Assembly (NCBI RefSeq): GCF_001577835.2
Contig: NC_029516.1
Span: 160,563,911 to 160,627,910, forward strand
Direction: 5' to 3'
Length of the DNA: 64,000 nucleotides
Source of the DNA: Coturnix japonica
Taxonomy: Eukaryota > Chordata > Aves > Galliformes > Phasianidae
The stretch's first letter is position 1. Every line of letters begins with the position of its first letter. Under the pieces are notes generated by a model. The model had not been told where the DNA came from, ran no database searches, and worked only from the letters and a program-made list of their open reading frames with translations. Shown in pieces: positions 13,601 through 28,600 of the stretch. A program made the translations under genes and the position numbers.

Positions 13601-16600
13601 GAAGAAGTATAGGAAGGAAGACTCTTAACATAGTTTCCTCTACTGCTGTGAGCAAATCACCCTCTCTGCCCCACCTTCAGTCTCTGCAAATGTAGCAGCA
13701 ATACTCCCTTATCACTTAAAAAATCTGAGAGGATGTGTGCTTTGGCACAGCACTTTCTGTGCTGCAGACTCGCTCGGTTGGGAGTCTCTTTTTGTTTGTT
13801 TTTAACATAATTGGTTGCACACTTCAGTTAATTAATAAAATGAACTAGAAATAGTAGACAATCAAGCTAATTATTAGGATCCAAGAGACCCTTGCAGGAC
13901 AACTTCAAACAGAAGTGCTTGTACTGGAAGTAGTAGGAGACAAAGAGCAAAACAGCGACTTTTTCCTATTTCTCTTTTCATAAAATTGTGCCAGTGAAAA
14001 TGTCAGAATTCCTCCTGAAGCAGAATCACTGAAAGACCGTGGTCCATCTTTGCAGCACTGACTGCAGAACACATAAGGGCTATAGAGGAAATGTCAGTGA
14101 TTAGACTAATTGCACTCTCAGTGGGAGGGCTGTGTGCTCACTGTGGGTGAGGGAGTGCACTGTCACCCTTAAATCCCAGACAGTGGCTGTGACTTGGAAA
14201 ATGCATTTTCCTCTTTACCCTCAGAGAGCAAAAGCTGACACGTGTGGCTTGATTTCTGTGTCACGTTGTTCATATCCACAGATATCCACACAGAGTGCTG
14301 TGCACAAACTGTTCTTTGTTGAGATGTTTGTTCTGCTTTGACTTTTTTTTCCTGGCTTAATAATCCTGAAACAAAACTGAATTTTTCTATTGATTTTTAA
14401 TCGAACTCCTGCCAATAAACATGAGCTTTGATCTGGAGACAGTGTGTGGTTCTTTATAGCTATCAGAAACTAGGAGAGTATGAAAGCAATAGCAGCAATC
14501 CAGAATCAGAGATATATAAAAGGGAAATTGTTTTACGTCTGGAAGCACATAGAAAATCTAAAACACCATGTGTGAGTCCACAGATTGCATATCCTACAGA
14601 GCTGAAGCAGCCAAAGCAGAATCACAGTCACAGTGTTTGTGAAGTGCGTGCCCCTGAAGCGGCATCATTCAGTAGATTTGTAGTTCCCTAAATGCCTGCT
14701 CTGACAATATGAAGAACCTGATTTGCATAAGTAGCAGAGGGAATAGCAGCTACTCCATCTGGGACAGGATTTGGATCAAGGAAGTTGGCACAAAATTAGG
14801 TTAAATTCCTTGTGCTGTCCTGTTATTAGCTGCATTTACCCGGGTAGGTTTGTATCCTTGAAAGTGTTGAAACAAGACAGGTGTTAAAAAGTACAAAGTT
14901 AAGCATTTCTGAGTGAAGCAGTTTATATGTGTATGTTGTAATTTGGTGGTAAGCCAAGTAGTAAATGAGAAGATAAATGGCAGAAATAGAAAGAAACCTA
15001 TATACCTTAGGAAATACCTTTATACTTTTAAATTAAGTTATCATTTTTAAGCAGAGTGCTCTTCTCTTTGGACATCAGTTCCTATCTGAATTCACAGTAA
15101 AGCTTTGATTTCTGTGATCAAGATAACAACAGGGGCTTTTGATCTCCCTGGCAGCCTTTCCTGTTGATTTTGCAGGGAAACAGGTTTTTCATTCAAATTT
15201 CAAAAAGCCTTTTATTTTTGGTATGTATTTGTGGCACTTGCAACCAAGAAGCAATCCATTTCTCTGTGGTTTGCACACGGGCTCTTTTGCTATCAGAATG
15301 ACAGCTGATTTGTCTCTCTTTTTCTTCAATTCTTACAGGTCTGCAGAGCAGAAGGAAACATGGCTCTCCTTTTTGCAAAGGTACTTTATTATAGAGTCTT
15401 TGAAGGCACTGAAAAAGTTCCCAGCCATCTAGACCAGTGATTCCTAAATAATGGTACAAATGCCATAATTATAGAAGCTCTTCCAAAGAAAGGAAAAAGT
15501 CATTCCACACCTTCTCCCTGCTGAGAGCTGCATGTGCCCTTTGTGCACCAGTTACTACTCAAGGAGGAAAACTCTTTTCCCTGTTGCTGCCCATGGCCCA
15601 ACAGAAAACGGCAGCTATTTGTAATGTATTTTCTTTCCTTCACTGTTAAGTATACATTGCCACCTTCACTCTAGTTGAGACTGTGGCTCTTTTGAAATTG
15701 ATGGCATCTAACAAAGCCCAGCTCCGAATCCCCTGTTCTAACCTATCTGCAGTTCATGGCAGTGCAGTGCAGTGGGGCTAACTTCAGTTGTATGAAATGT
15801 AGCCTAAGTCAGAGGATATACACAAGGGTCTGGGTAAACAGAGACCTCATTTCAGTCAACGTTTTGAACAGAATACTACTAAGGTGATTTTGTTTTCTCT
15901 ACGCCTAAACTTTATTTCATTCTTTGCAGTTCACAGGGCTGTTCAAGTCATCCCTCCTGGGGGTGATTTATAATTCACTCTTCTCCTGTTCAGTCTCTTT
16001 CACTGTTCTGGATGATGAACTGTAAATGATTTCAGCAGAAGCTGATGGTACAGCCTGAGACATTACAGTGATTAGTAGTTTTATCTGCATTTCTGTTTAA
16101 AACTGTCCTGACTTTGCTGCATCCCGTTCTTCATAGTTAGGCCTAGCTGTATAGACCCTCCTGTGCAATAACTGATCAGGAATTCACATCCTTCATAAGT
16201 AGTTGTCATGTTCTCAAATAATCACTGAGTTATGCCATGACCTGACTGAGCTACAGATGTCCCTGTTCACTGCAGGGGAGTCTGGCTAGGTGGCTTTTAA
16301 GGGTTCCTTCCCACTCAAACAGTTCTGTGATTCTGTGATTCTAAAGCAGAATGATGCCATGTTGATGGGCTCTTTAAAATGAAAACTGCTGGGAAGTCTA
16401 CGTGTGGATTTTAAATCTGGTTCTTCTGCTGTTTACACTGATTTCTGCAGTGTAGCAACTTGGACACAGCGGGGTATTTCTAGGTACTATGGTCAGAACA
16501 TGCTGGAGGCTTTCCTTTTCTCTGAGGTCTTTCTATTGCAATAGATATGAAAATGATCTTCCTACGTGGTTTCTGCTTGATTGCTATTTAAATGTTGGTC

Positions 16601-19600
16601 TTTATGTTTACTATATTAAATATTCACTTGTTTTGCATTTGTTTTGGCAGTCGAATAAGGGAAGAGAAAGAAAAAGACTATCCTAAAAGCATTCCTCTGA
16701 AGATCATTGCAAAGGATGTTGGAACCTGTGCATATGTAAGTGCTCTTGAGCTAATCTAGGGGTATAAATCCACATCATCTGTAAATCCTGTGCATGTCAG
16801 GGATGGGAGGGTTCTTTTGGGTTACAGCCTCCTTTAAGGATCTAACCCCCTCTAGAAGACATAGCATATGCGGCCCTCAAGTGTGTGTTTCCTGTCTCTA
16901 CTGAGTGAGTTCTTTTTAAAAGACAGTGTTCTTAGTAAGGAAGGGGTTGGCCTCTTCTCCAAGGTAACAGTGAGAGGATGACAGGGAATGGCCTCAGTTT
17001 GTGCCAGAAGAGGTTCAGGTTGGATATTAGGAACAATTTCTACTTAGGAAGAGTGGTGAGGCAGTCACCATCCGTGGGGGGGTTCGAGAAATGTGGAAAT
17101 GTGGCACTGAGGGATGTGGTCAGTGGGCACAGTGGGAATGGGCTGATGTTTGGATTGGATGATCTTAGCAGTCTTTTCCAACCTTAATGATTCTTTGATT
17201 AGAAATACTGGGTCCAACACACAAGCTAAAGACTTTAGAGTTTAACCCCCCCCAAACCATATCTAAATGAATTCATGCATAAACATTTTCAGAAATGCAA
17301 GTACAGTGTTCCTTTTTTTTTTTTTTTTTTGCTTTTAAAACTGATTTAAACTCACAGCTGCCTTCATTCAATTCTGCAATGCTGCAATGTGTTTTATTGT
17401 TTATAATGATCATAAATCTGTAAAGCTGTGTACATGAACACTCTGAAATTGCCCTAAATGTGGTTTTCATCAGCTCGGGGATGTTGGTACATTGTGGGCA
17501 CAAAGGAAGTTGGTAGAGAAAGACTGTCTACAGAGTGATTTGCATCTTTTTTTCCAAGCCATTTTTTACCATTTTAAACAAAATCCTTGTAGGTAGGCAG
17601 TTCCCCCAGTGATGTGCTGGCATTCAGTGGTAATCCATCCATTCTCCCTCTGCTTCTTTGACATTTGTCCTTTCCTTCTAATGGTACTTTTAAGACACGT
17701 ATCTCATGCTCAGAAGCACAAAGAGCGTTTTCAGGAATGTGAGAAGTTTTCACCGCAGTTAGACTTCATTGGATGTCTTTGCTCAACACTGAATTCTGTA
17801 CTTGGCAGTGACAGAAACATAAAGAATTCCGCCTTATTCTGAAAATCTCTGTCAAAGTGAATTGTAATAGAATTGCTGAGTTGCTAAGAGAAATGTTAAT
17901 GAACAATAATTGTGGTATTCCAAATGAAGGACTGCAGATCAAGGTGGGCTCAGGTGTAAATGTCTATAAAGCACACCTGCACCCCGATGTTGCACTCTTG
18001 TTCCACGGTTGTTTGGGGGGATTTTGGATATCTTTTCTCCTTTGCTGTAGTTAATTCATGTGCCAAATACAGTTTCCTGATCCTAGAAATGGATCTTGGT
18101 CCTAGAAATGACACACTGCAGCCTAGCCGTTACCAGTAATAAAGCAGATGAGGAGGAGCAGATGGAAACTTAGTGATGCAAATAGTTCTTATGGCACTCT
18201 GCTGCCTGTACTACAGCAGCTGGGGATGCCTGAGAAATATTTCTCTTTTTTGGAGGGTAGGGAAGGGTAAACACAAGGCATAAACCGTTTTATTATATTC
18301 TAGCCCAGAGCAAAACTTATGCAAATGTGCTGACCTACTGCTGAGAGCCAGATGTCAGTGCTTTGGGCAAATGTTAAATTTTTTATGGTATGAGCATTCA
18401 GATATGTCCTCAAGCAAGATGTAGAATACTCTCACTACTTTCATTTGATTGCCATGGCAGCTTGTTACCATCAGGGACTTACACACTGTACAGCTCAGAT
18501 CTTGTCTAAATGCAGAATGTCAGGCGGCTGTTTCACCTAAACATCACATGGCCAGCATAAAATTGATGTGCTGCACGGAGCTGCAGGCTACAGCAAACTG
18601 TCCTGGGATGGGCAGGGACACTGACATCCTGGTTCTGCACCCTCCTCCCCCTCCCCGCCGCCCTTCCTTTGGGACATTGGGAGGTTTGAGAAAAGGTGTT
18701 CTGGACATGCTCTCCCCACCTGCTTTTCCGCTATGCAAGGTGATTGCAGTGGTGCTGTGCACTGCAGCAGGGATGGGAATGGAGTTGTTAATCCTGAAAT
18801 GTGTGACGTGCAGCATGATAGTGCATAGCAACATCCCATGGTTCAGGAGGAGGCCTGGCTCTGGGCAGCAGGTGCTGAGTCTTGCCATTGCTGTGTAGAA
18901 AACGGGCCTTTGTGCCCACTTTGTTCTTCTTTACTGCTACTGTGCTGGAGGGGCAATGTTTTTAACTGGAGGACACATTCCCAAGAGGAAGTGTTTCTGG
19001 TATTAAGCCAGATCTAGTTTTGAGAAGACTATATAGAAAGCGGCAAAGAATATAGAGAACAGCCTATGTACAGTGTGCTCTTACCAGGAGTTCTTCAATA
19101 GAAAGGGAAGGAAGTGATTTACAATTGATATGAAGCCTGAAAAGCACTGAAATGTTTCTTTTATTTTCAAAGGGGACATGCATGCATCTCGTCCCCAGGA
19201 ATCATGGCACTGTGCCCTTCTGATGGAGCTCTCGGGGAAGCAGGGAGCGAATACAGGCAGTGTGTGACAAGGCAGAGGAGTCAGACCTCTGTCTCAGGCA
19301 GCTGGGTCTTTCTCTGCAGTATAACTTCCTTATTCAGCAAAATTTTAACTCCCCTTTGTTTTGGCAATGAATCATGCAGTTATTGGACTTCAGATACTCT
19401 GTGCAAATCCAGTTTTTAATGCCATTTTGCCTTTCTCCTTTTTCTCTGTTTGCAGTCAAAAACCCTAAATGTAACCAATGTTGATACAGCCAATGATGTC
19501 ATTCTCATGGCCCTGCAGCAGCTGGGAATTTCTGTGAGTACTTGCACTGGTCTTAATGAGTCGCTTTTAATCATCAAATCTTCTCTTGCACCTTTTCCAA

Positions 19601-22600
19601 GACTTAGGATGTGAACATAAATCAAAGCCTTTATCATTAGCAATTCAGTGTCGTTGGAATTAAGCGATACTTCGCTAATATACAGACCTCCAGAGATCAT
19701 CAAACACCTTAAAAGTGTTGGATAAGTCTCCCATCCCTGTGATGAATAAGTTGTGTTTGAAGTTGCTTTTAAATCCATTTTGCTGATAGGTGAGAGGAGA
19801 ATCTTGATACAAAAAAAGTGAGTTCGATGCAGCTCCTTTTGTGTACTTCATTGTGAGCAGGAAACCTGCTGACCTGCTTGTCTGTCAGTTTCATAATATG
19901 CAGAAATGCATGGTCAGCTATGTCCCCAGATTACAGGCACAAGCGCTGCTTTTGCATGTCCAGATCAGACCCTGTAAACACCCACAGATCTTTGGTATCA
20001 TGTGAGAAGAGAGTAACCAAGTGATCACACAGAATCTGAATTCATCCAATTGAAGCAACAGTCTGAAACTGCCTAAGACTGAACCAGTCTATGTCAAGAA
20101 TGAAGACCACACTATGTTACAGCTGCGATTCTGTATCACAGTATATTTCATTTTTGCCTATTTCATGGATGTCGTTTGCATTTTCTCATTTCTTTTACAG
20201 AAAAATCAGGAAGATGGTGTTACTAAAAAAGACTGTTTTGTTTGGGGTGCATGGGAGGAGGAGCTGCTTTGGTGCAGCTCTGTGTTCTTTTGCATGTAGC
20301 ACTGTCAAGCCATTCCTCCTCTTTACAATCTTATTTCAAGTAGAAAAAAAAAGAGAAAGCCTTCTGCAAGATGTACAATCTTGCCCATGGAATCATTTGC
20401 TCAGAGTAATATATTGCATCTCTTCACTGCATCTGCATAGCATAAAGCCTTTTTCATTAGTGGCAGATGATCAGATTAGCAATAAAATCAGATGAGCTAA
20501 ATAAATTAAGCTGCAGTCTATATATCACCCAGCTCCCCCAAAGGATTGATCTGACTGCGAGGGAGCTTTTCCTTATGCACCATCTCGAGGGGCTTTTCAT
20601 GTCCAGAGAGAACCACTTGAAAGGAGCTCTATGACTTTTCAATAGCAGTTATAAAAACTACATTCCCCATGTTGTGTGGTTCATGTTACTTTGTCTGAGC
20701 TCACTCTGTTTTCATGCATCGGGGTTTTTCCCTCTGGTTTCTCTGATAAAATGACAACCAGTTCTCACAAAATGACATTGAGCCTTTCTCCCAGATGTTC
20801 AAGGGGAACAGACAGAAGGGCTTTGGGCTCTCCAGCTCCGTAGGTACACTCACTGCTTTTTCTGGAACAGCCTCATAAAGCCCATAAAGGACATTTGCAA
20901 TCAGGAGATGAGCCCTGCCTGGCTCTTCTCCTTCCCTGCCCCCTCTTCCCAGTAACTAACCCCTTCATATATATATATATATTTAAAAGGAAAAGTAAAT
21001 ACTGTTCTTGTGCTCCTCAGCTGTATTTATTTGCTCCTGGCAGCTTGCCCTGAGGCACCAGAGATGTCTCCAAAGCCTATTTATTTTCCTTCTGCCTCCT
21101 GCTAGCTGACTTAACAACAGTGCTAATATTGCCCAGAGAGCTCTGTCACTCAGCGAGCGAACCGCATGGTCTTTATGGGGTGTATTGGCACTATAGTGGG
21201 CGTGTGCAGCAAACAGGAGAGTCTCAGGAGCTCTGGGACACTGCATTAAGGTCCAGACAGTACCTAACAGTGGGCAAATCTGTTTACAAAGAGGTAGGAT
21301 TTAATTGTTGAGCTTAATTCGGCTTTGGGGTATTTATCATCTTTTGTAGCCAGGGAACTTTTAGGCTTTAATTATCCTCACTGAAAAGGCATTTAAGGTG
21401 CAGTAGTTCGCGTTTCATACAATGTAGTTATCCACTTCACTGCTGCCTTTCCTTCTGGAAGTGGTTAGTATTAAATGGCATTCTTTCTGTCTCTATTGCC
21501 TCGCTTTCATATCTGAAATAACGTGCTATTCACCTCCTTCAAGTAAGCTGTTACATTGACTCGTGTATTTACGCTAAGGGCAATATGTAGAATGTGCTTT
21601 CAAATCAGCAGTTTTACAGGCTTTGCCTAAAGTTGCTCACATTCTCCAATCTTCTGGAAATTGTCTCCTTTGATGTAAATTTATCCTCCCCACTGTGCAT
21701 TATGAAGGAGGGTTCCGCAGCCTTAGAGCAGCATCCAATGCTCCTGAGCCCTTACACTCCCAGCACCTGCACAGCAGGGCATACAAGGCTGCGTGCTGAG
21801 TGCCACAAGTCCCTTGGGTACCAGCTGGGATGGCTGCAGGTGAGGGGCTGAATTCCCCATGGTAGAGAATTCAGAAACTTGCATGGTAGCAACTTCAGGC
21901 ACTGTGGAAATAAATGGGGCTCCACTGATGTCAGTGGCAAGGTGCAGGTTATGGTTATATTGTGAGAAACCTGACACGAACTTATTTGTAGTGGCTGGCA
22001 AACTTATTCTTGATTTTGCTTCCACAGGGCTCTGAGAAAGACTACAAGCTGTGGGTGATTTCAGGAAGAGAAGACGCTCCATACCCTCTCATTGGTATGT
22101 TGGTGACATCATCTTATTTTTCAGCTTTCACTCATTGTTTTTAGTGCTGAAGGAAGCAAGAAATGCAGAGAATACTGATGTGCAGTTTCCTCTTCTGTTT
22201 TTTGGGCTGCTTTTTTCCCCTTTCTTCCTCTTATTTCCCTGTCACCAAGTTTGCCTGTTTAGGGAGCTAAGCAGATGCTGATCCTTAATTCTGATGAGCA
22301 ACGTGTCTGATTGTGTCACATTCACAGAGACAGAAAAAGCTCATTTATTCCTGCTCTGTTTTTGCTATTTTTGGCTGCACAAGCCTCTGTCTTTCCCAGA
22401 GCCAACCTCTCCCCTCAGCTGCCTCCTCCCATGGAGCTGCTCCAGCTTTGCCATATTTCCTCCTACAGTCCCATAGCATTGTTTACTCTCCTCTCCTCCT
22501 CAGTTCAGCTCAGCAGAGTTCTGAGAAATGTTCTGTGCTTCCACAGCTCACCTGATTCCAGTGGGCCTTTGCAGACCTGTGTTTCTGCAGATCTGTATTA

Positions 22601-25600
22601 GTGTTAGGACAAGATGCAACAGCCTCAGGTTGCACTGGGTTGGTTCAGATTGAGTATTAGGAAACGTTTCTTCTCAGAAAGAGTGGTGATGCAGTGGCAC
22701 AGACTGCCCAGGGAGGTGGTGCAGTCACTGTCCCTGGAGGGGTTTGGGAAATGTGGAGATGTGGCACTGAGGGATGTGGTCATTGGGCACGATGAGGATG
22801 GTTGGACTGCTTGATCTTAGAGTTCTTTTCCAAACTCAATGATTCTATGACTCTCTTACCGGCTGGCAGCTCCCCTCTGAGTAGGAGCAAACTGTTCTTA
22901 TTTCTTATTCACTTTCTAAAATGCTTTTCTAAACATTCTGTCACCAGAAACCAACCCAAAGCTGAGAAGTGATGAAATGGGCTGGTTTGATTTTGGCCTG
23001 TGATTCTCCGAGAATAAATCCTCCCAATATTAAGAACCTTTCCCCCACAAAAGTCCAGCATTACTTGTGCTATATAAGAGTTCACACACAATTAGAACAA
23101 GAAAAAATCATGGAATTTCTGTTTTCCTCCTGCAAATCTAATTCCTGTGAATCTTAGCATTCCTTCTTAAAGCATCCTAAGCTACAAATGCTTTGCTGTA
23201 GTCAGACAACAGTAATATGTATGAAATGTCTAACCTGAACACCTTATGGACATTGCATGTTGTTTTGTCTTTGAAATGTACCAAACATTGTCTTGTAGAC
23301 TATTATGTGTAGCTCAGCCAGGTAAAATCCCACTTGTAGTTTTAAATACAGAAGCAGAGCATTTAGAGATGAGGCAGACCTGTCTAACTGACACTCTCTC
23401 ACTGGAAGTTTGAGGTACAAGCTTTGTAAAAGAAGAATCCAACTGATGCTGTTCCTGATATTTACACAAAGGTTTATCAGATAAACCTTTTATTGGCTTT
23501 TATCAGGGGTGCACATTTGAAGCAGTTTGACTACATTTCAGTTTCACCCTACCTACAGTCTCAAATAGGTTTACTTCCACTATCAGCCCTCAAATTTAAG
23601 TACAAGGTAACCAGTTTAATTAACTAATACATATCAGATTTAATATGCTTTAGCTGCCATGTGTTTAGACAAGTTCAAAACGTGTCTTTCTGCTGGCAGT
23701 TTTGAAAGCTCCTCCAGAAATGAGTTGCCTCTGCACAGTCCCAAAAGGTGCCGTTGATTGCAGCTCACCTGCAGCAGCCCTAGGACTTGTGTTTCCTTCC
23801 TCTCAGCCTCAGGCAGGAGGTGCACTTGTGTTTCTCCTGGCTTCATTACCGTGCAGAGGCAGGGAGCATCACTTTCATAGTGGACTTTGTTTGTTTTGCA
23901 CACTCAGGTGACAGGTGACTGCTCCCAGAATCATGTTTCTTGACAGAATTGTATGAGAAACCAGCACCTAAACCTTCAGTGTCACATGTAAAGCAAGAGA
24001 AAGAATAGACACTGAACACACAAACAGTCACTCCTGTTCTACTGATGGGCTTTTATGTGATGCAGCTGTACAAGGTCTGATGGCAGCTTTACATATGCTT
24101 AGTTACCCTGAATGCAGTGACTCCATATCTGCCCAAGTATTATTTATGCCAGTGTAAACATGCAGAAAAGTGACAATTCTCAGGTAATTGAGAAATTGCT
24201 GTGGCCAGCATGTAAAATGCTTTTCCTCCAAGGTAGGTGGGAGCTGTGAGAGCCTCCAGCCAGTCCAGCCCACATGACAGGAATTTCTTTTTGCACAGGC
24301 CACGAATATCCCTTTGGGATCAAGATGAGCCACATCCGCGATGCGATGCCCCATGGCTCAAAGCACTGTGCCTGCCCCAGGCAGCTGCAGGGCTACTTCC
24401 TGACTGAGCAGCTGCCCCAGGAGCTGCAGTGCCAGTTTGTGCTGAAGCCAAGCCGCCTGGCCGAGAGCCCACCGCTGCACGGTACGTGGTCTGCCGCTGC
24501 CTCCGGAACGCAGAGCCTGCCCGTGGCCTGGCAGGGCTGGGGGAAGATAGAGTGCTGGGATGGAGGGTGGGCAGTGAGAAGCAGCGGGCAGATGTCTGTC
24601 AAGTTGCGCAAGGGGAGGTTCAGGTTGGGTATTAGGAAAAATTTCCTCTCGGGAAGGGTGGTGAGGCAGCGGCACAGGATGCCCGGGGAGGTGGTGCGGT
24701 CACTGTCCCTGGAAGTGTTCAAGAAGTGTGGAGGTGTGGCACTGAGGGTCATCACTAGTGGGCACGATGGGGATGGCTTAATGGTCGGACTGGGAGATCT
24801 AAGTGGTTTTCTACCTCCATGATTCTGTGGCACTGTACCTAGGTGCAGTGAGGGAATACTGCTTCTTTATTTCACTATTCCCTGTGTAAGGTGAAGACAG
24901 CAATATTTTCTCCTGCCTTTGGCCTTGGTCCTGCAAAAATATGAGCACCTGCTCTCTGTTTTGCACTTTGTTGTCAACGATACGGTGACTGCTCACGGGT
25001 AGAACATATGGGCAGATCTTTACAGGCTGGGGCGTTAGGCTATAAACACCATGTGACAAGGATTCATCCCACAGTGTGTTCTTATTGTGCTTCACATGCT
25101 ATCACGCTAAGCATAGTTGGGTATTCTGCCCTTCTTCCCTATTAATGACTCCATATCAATAAATATAATATACGTGCACTCTGTTATAATTTGCAGCCCC
25201 CAATAGCCAAGATCTCCTAAAATGTATGAGTAGAATCCATTTGTAATGTTTTGAGAAATTAAACGTAGCAAGGCAATATTATTACCTGTTACAAATTGTT
25301 CCGGAAATTGATTGTGTTTTTATATAAATTAATTTCCTTTCCACACTCCTTTACCCCCCTCTCCCCAAGTAATTTGTATCATGTATTACTTCACAGCATA
25401 TTTCAAGAATGAGGCAATCTAGCAGAGGGGTGTAATTAGGTTTACAGGCCCCGCTTGGCAGCTGACATTGACTGGCAAGAGAAAATAGGAATGCAAATCA
25501 GCACAGATGTGATGTCGGCAGCACGGATTGAGCTGTGGGAAGGGGCCAGGCTGGCACTGGGGCTGCCTGTACAACTGAAGGAGGGCCAGGGCCACACGGC

Positions 25601-28600
25601 TGGAGGAGAAGCTGTTTGTCCTTGTGCCTTACCTGCTTCCATCCTCTGCTGATCGAACCGATTAGAGTAGTGTGTAGGTCTGGTTGTTGCAAACCAGATC
25701 ACCTTGCTGTTCATCATGCTCTTCCCACCACTTTCTCACCTGTTTTGGTTTTGGAAAAGGATGAAGGGTGTCTTTGTGCTAGCTAAGGCTATGATTTGGT
25801 TTTGGGCTTGTCTTCAGGTCAGCAAACCAAGCAGTGTGGGACTGCTGGGGGACCACTGGGCACAGCACCACATATAGGGTAATTTATAGGGAGGAGGGTT
25901 TGTTTGCCCACTCTTTGATGCCCATACACTATGTAACCCTCCTTCCCTGCTCCAGAGAAACTCACCCCAGGCAGGAGAGGATTTCCCTGCTCCTCAGCAA
26001 GTGGTTGCTCTTCTGGTGGTGGTGCTACCTGAGCACTAACAATATTCTGTTTCTTTTTCGTGATAAAACCAGAAACTTGGAATCCAAGTTTGAGCAGCAT
26101 CTTCAGCCACCTCTCCCTGTAACCACAGTACAGACATGGCATGCACCCTTGGCAAGTTCAGAACCGTACAGTTTTTAACCAAATGTTACCCTGGCCAGGA
26201 TCTCACATTTGTGAGGCTGAGCAACTCTGTGCCACCAAGACCATCCTCCTCCTGCCACCCCACTGCCATCATCTGTGGTACATCAGCTCCCCTGGCACTG
26301 GTGTTGCTGGACCAGACACACAAAGGGGAAGCTTCCCAGGGCTCTGGGAAACCTGGTGGAGCTGTAGGTGTTCCTGTTAAGTGCAGGGGAGTTGGACCAG
26401 GTGGTCATTAAAGGGTCCTTTCCAATTGAAATGATTCTATGACTCTATGAAACTGCTCAGCTGAACCACGTGAGGCCGTATGGGTGGTGACACGACTGAC
26501 TACTGGCTGTCCTGTGAGATAAGAAGCTGTGTGGACACCAACTGTGCTGCTGTAGCTGTGTCAGCAGTGCTGGCAGAATAGCTGAAAAACCTACAGAAGA
26601 ATTTACTGTGTGGGAACACCACGATGTTTCCCTCCTGCAGCTTTTCAACACATAACAGAACCAGCACCTTGCTGCTGAACACGGCCATTAAGTCATGCTC
26701 ATGAGTACACATCTAAAAAATACCATAGATGCTAATTTGCCTTAAGTTTGACTTGAAAGAGCTGACTGCTGTCAGTGACTCGTCTGTCATCCAAATTGTT
26801 ATTTAGTCGTCTGGTAAAAGAGAGAGCAAATTGTCAGCGAGTTGGTCTCAATACAGAAAGAAGGTCTTTGAAAACTGTTTGAAAGGATTTGGTCAGGAAG
26901 GACACTGTGTTTCTAAGCAGATCTGAGGTTTTCTTTGGAAGTTCCCGATTAGTCTGTGAGAAGAGGAAATGAGCACTTGTGCAACTGAGATGCTGCCAAT
27001 GAAGAAACCGAATCCCCTGTGTGTAAGATATGAGCCCAGATGATCCCTAGGCAGATGGCTCCTGTTGTGAGCTCCGAGCAAGATGGGCAGCCAACGTGGT
27101 GTTGCTTTTTTTTCTGATTCTGGGTTAGAATAACCCACCATAGCAGGCCCTGGGGTGCACTCTGGTGTCTGCATATGGGAGCTGTGTCTTCCACAGAGTG
27201 ATAACTTGCATCTGTCTTGGCTGGGAGCAGGCTGTACACCAAATGTAGCTCTGCAGAGATTCAAGAAGGGAAAACGTACATCTTCCTCTTTGCATTTGCT
27301 CTTTACCCTGACACTTCCCCCCCCCCCCCCCTTTGAAATAGGGATGGGAAACGAATGAGTTCTGTTGCTCAGTGTGTTGATTTTGTAAGTGAGGTGGCAT
27401 TTTGCTGCCTGGCATTACTTGTTGGTTTCTGTCCTGGTGTGCTGAAGAACATCCATTCAGCTTTGCCTCCTGTTCCAGGAGAGCTGCATTTAATCACAGT
27501 TACCCATTGCTCACATCGTCCATTTGGGCCGTGGCTTTCAAGAGATGAGTCTGAGAAAAGTTCCTTATTTTGACACTGTTTTTCTTTCATTTCTGCTACT
27601 CTTTTTTTTTTTTTTTCCCCTCTAAAATAGAATCTCTCCTTAATTTTGACATGCTGAGATACACAACGCTGTCAGAAAAAAGCCACACCAAACTATACTT
27701 GTGATTGTGTGTCTGGAGTTCTAAGTGGAGCAAGCCATAGTCATGTGCAAATGCCCTGCTCACCTGAAAGAAAAATTATTGTTTTGAAAGTTGTACTTAT
27801 ATTCTCCCAAAACATGATGTGTCAAGTAAAGCCATAGACATTGCCAAGCTTATATTTCATGGAGCTTTGGGCTGCTTAAAATGTATATCCTCATTATTTT
27901 TTTATGAAAGGAATTTTTCATCAGGCTTTAGTATGGGTATGTTCACATTTTGAGTTAAACTGTAACTTTTCATCCTGTAAATCGCTAAAGAAAAGCCTTC
28001 CACCCATTCCCTAAGGGAACATGATCTTCCAGATTGGAATGATGTATAAGAAAAATCACTGCCTGGGCTAAAAACCACACATAGTAAAGTACAGGAGAGA
28101 AAAATCTGGTATTATGTTGCAATCTGTCCTTCTGCAAGTATTAGTTCTACCCTCTGCCCTCTACAACAGCAGAAGCTCATCACAGTGCTGGGGGAAGTTG
28201 GGTACCTCCAGACAGTCAGCCAAGGGGAGGCTGGTGGTGCTTGTGTGTGCACTTGTCCCAAAGAAGGTCTGTGGTTTCACACCTACAGATGGGAGATGAG
28301 GCCTTGAGCACAGGCCAACCATATGCAAAGTGCTCAGGCTGAGGTGCTGACACTGCGGTCAGGCTGTGCAGTGTGGCTCTTGGTGATCCTCCTGAGAGCG
28401 TGGTTGGGCTGCAGTCACACGCACACGCACAGGTATGTACATGGTGGATTAGGCCAAGCCGGATGCCAGGATGTTGGTTCAGTTCATGACATTTTTTCCT
28501 TCGATACCACAGCAACCACTGCAAAACAAATACTGGAGTTAGAATTGAAATGCATTTCTTCTAATAAACACCTCTCTCTTTTCACAGACTTGAGCCAGAA

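Larger units (their letters stand above)
24482..28587 (+). other. ARHGAP20 intron (4.1 kb)
   Basis: Contains two plus-strand CR1 3' ends (24594-24830 and 26346-26450) and a 15-base poly(C) run (27317-27331). No exon or RNA gene is recognised. Confidence 0.75.
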
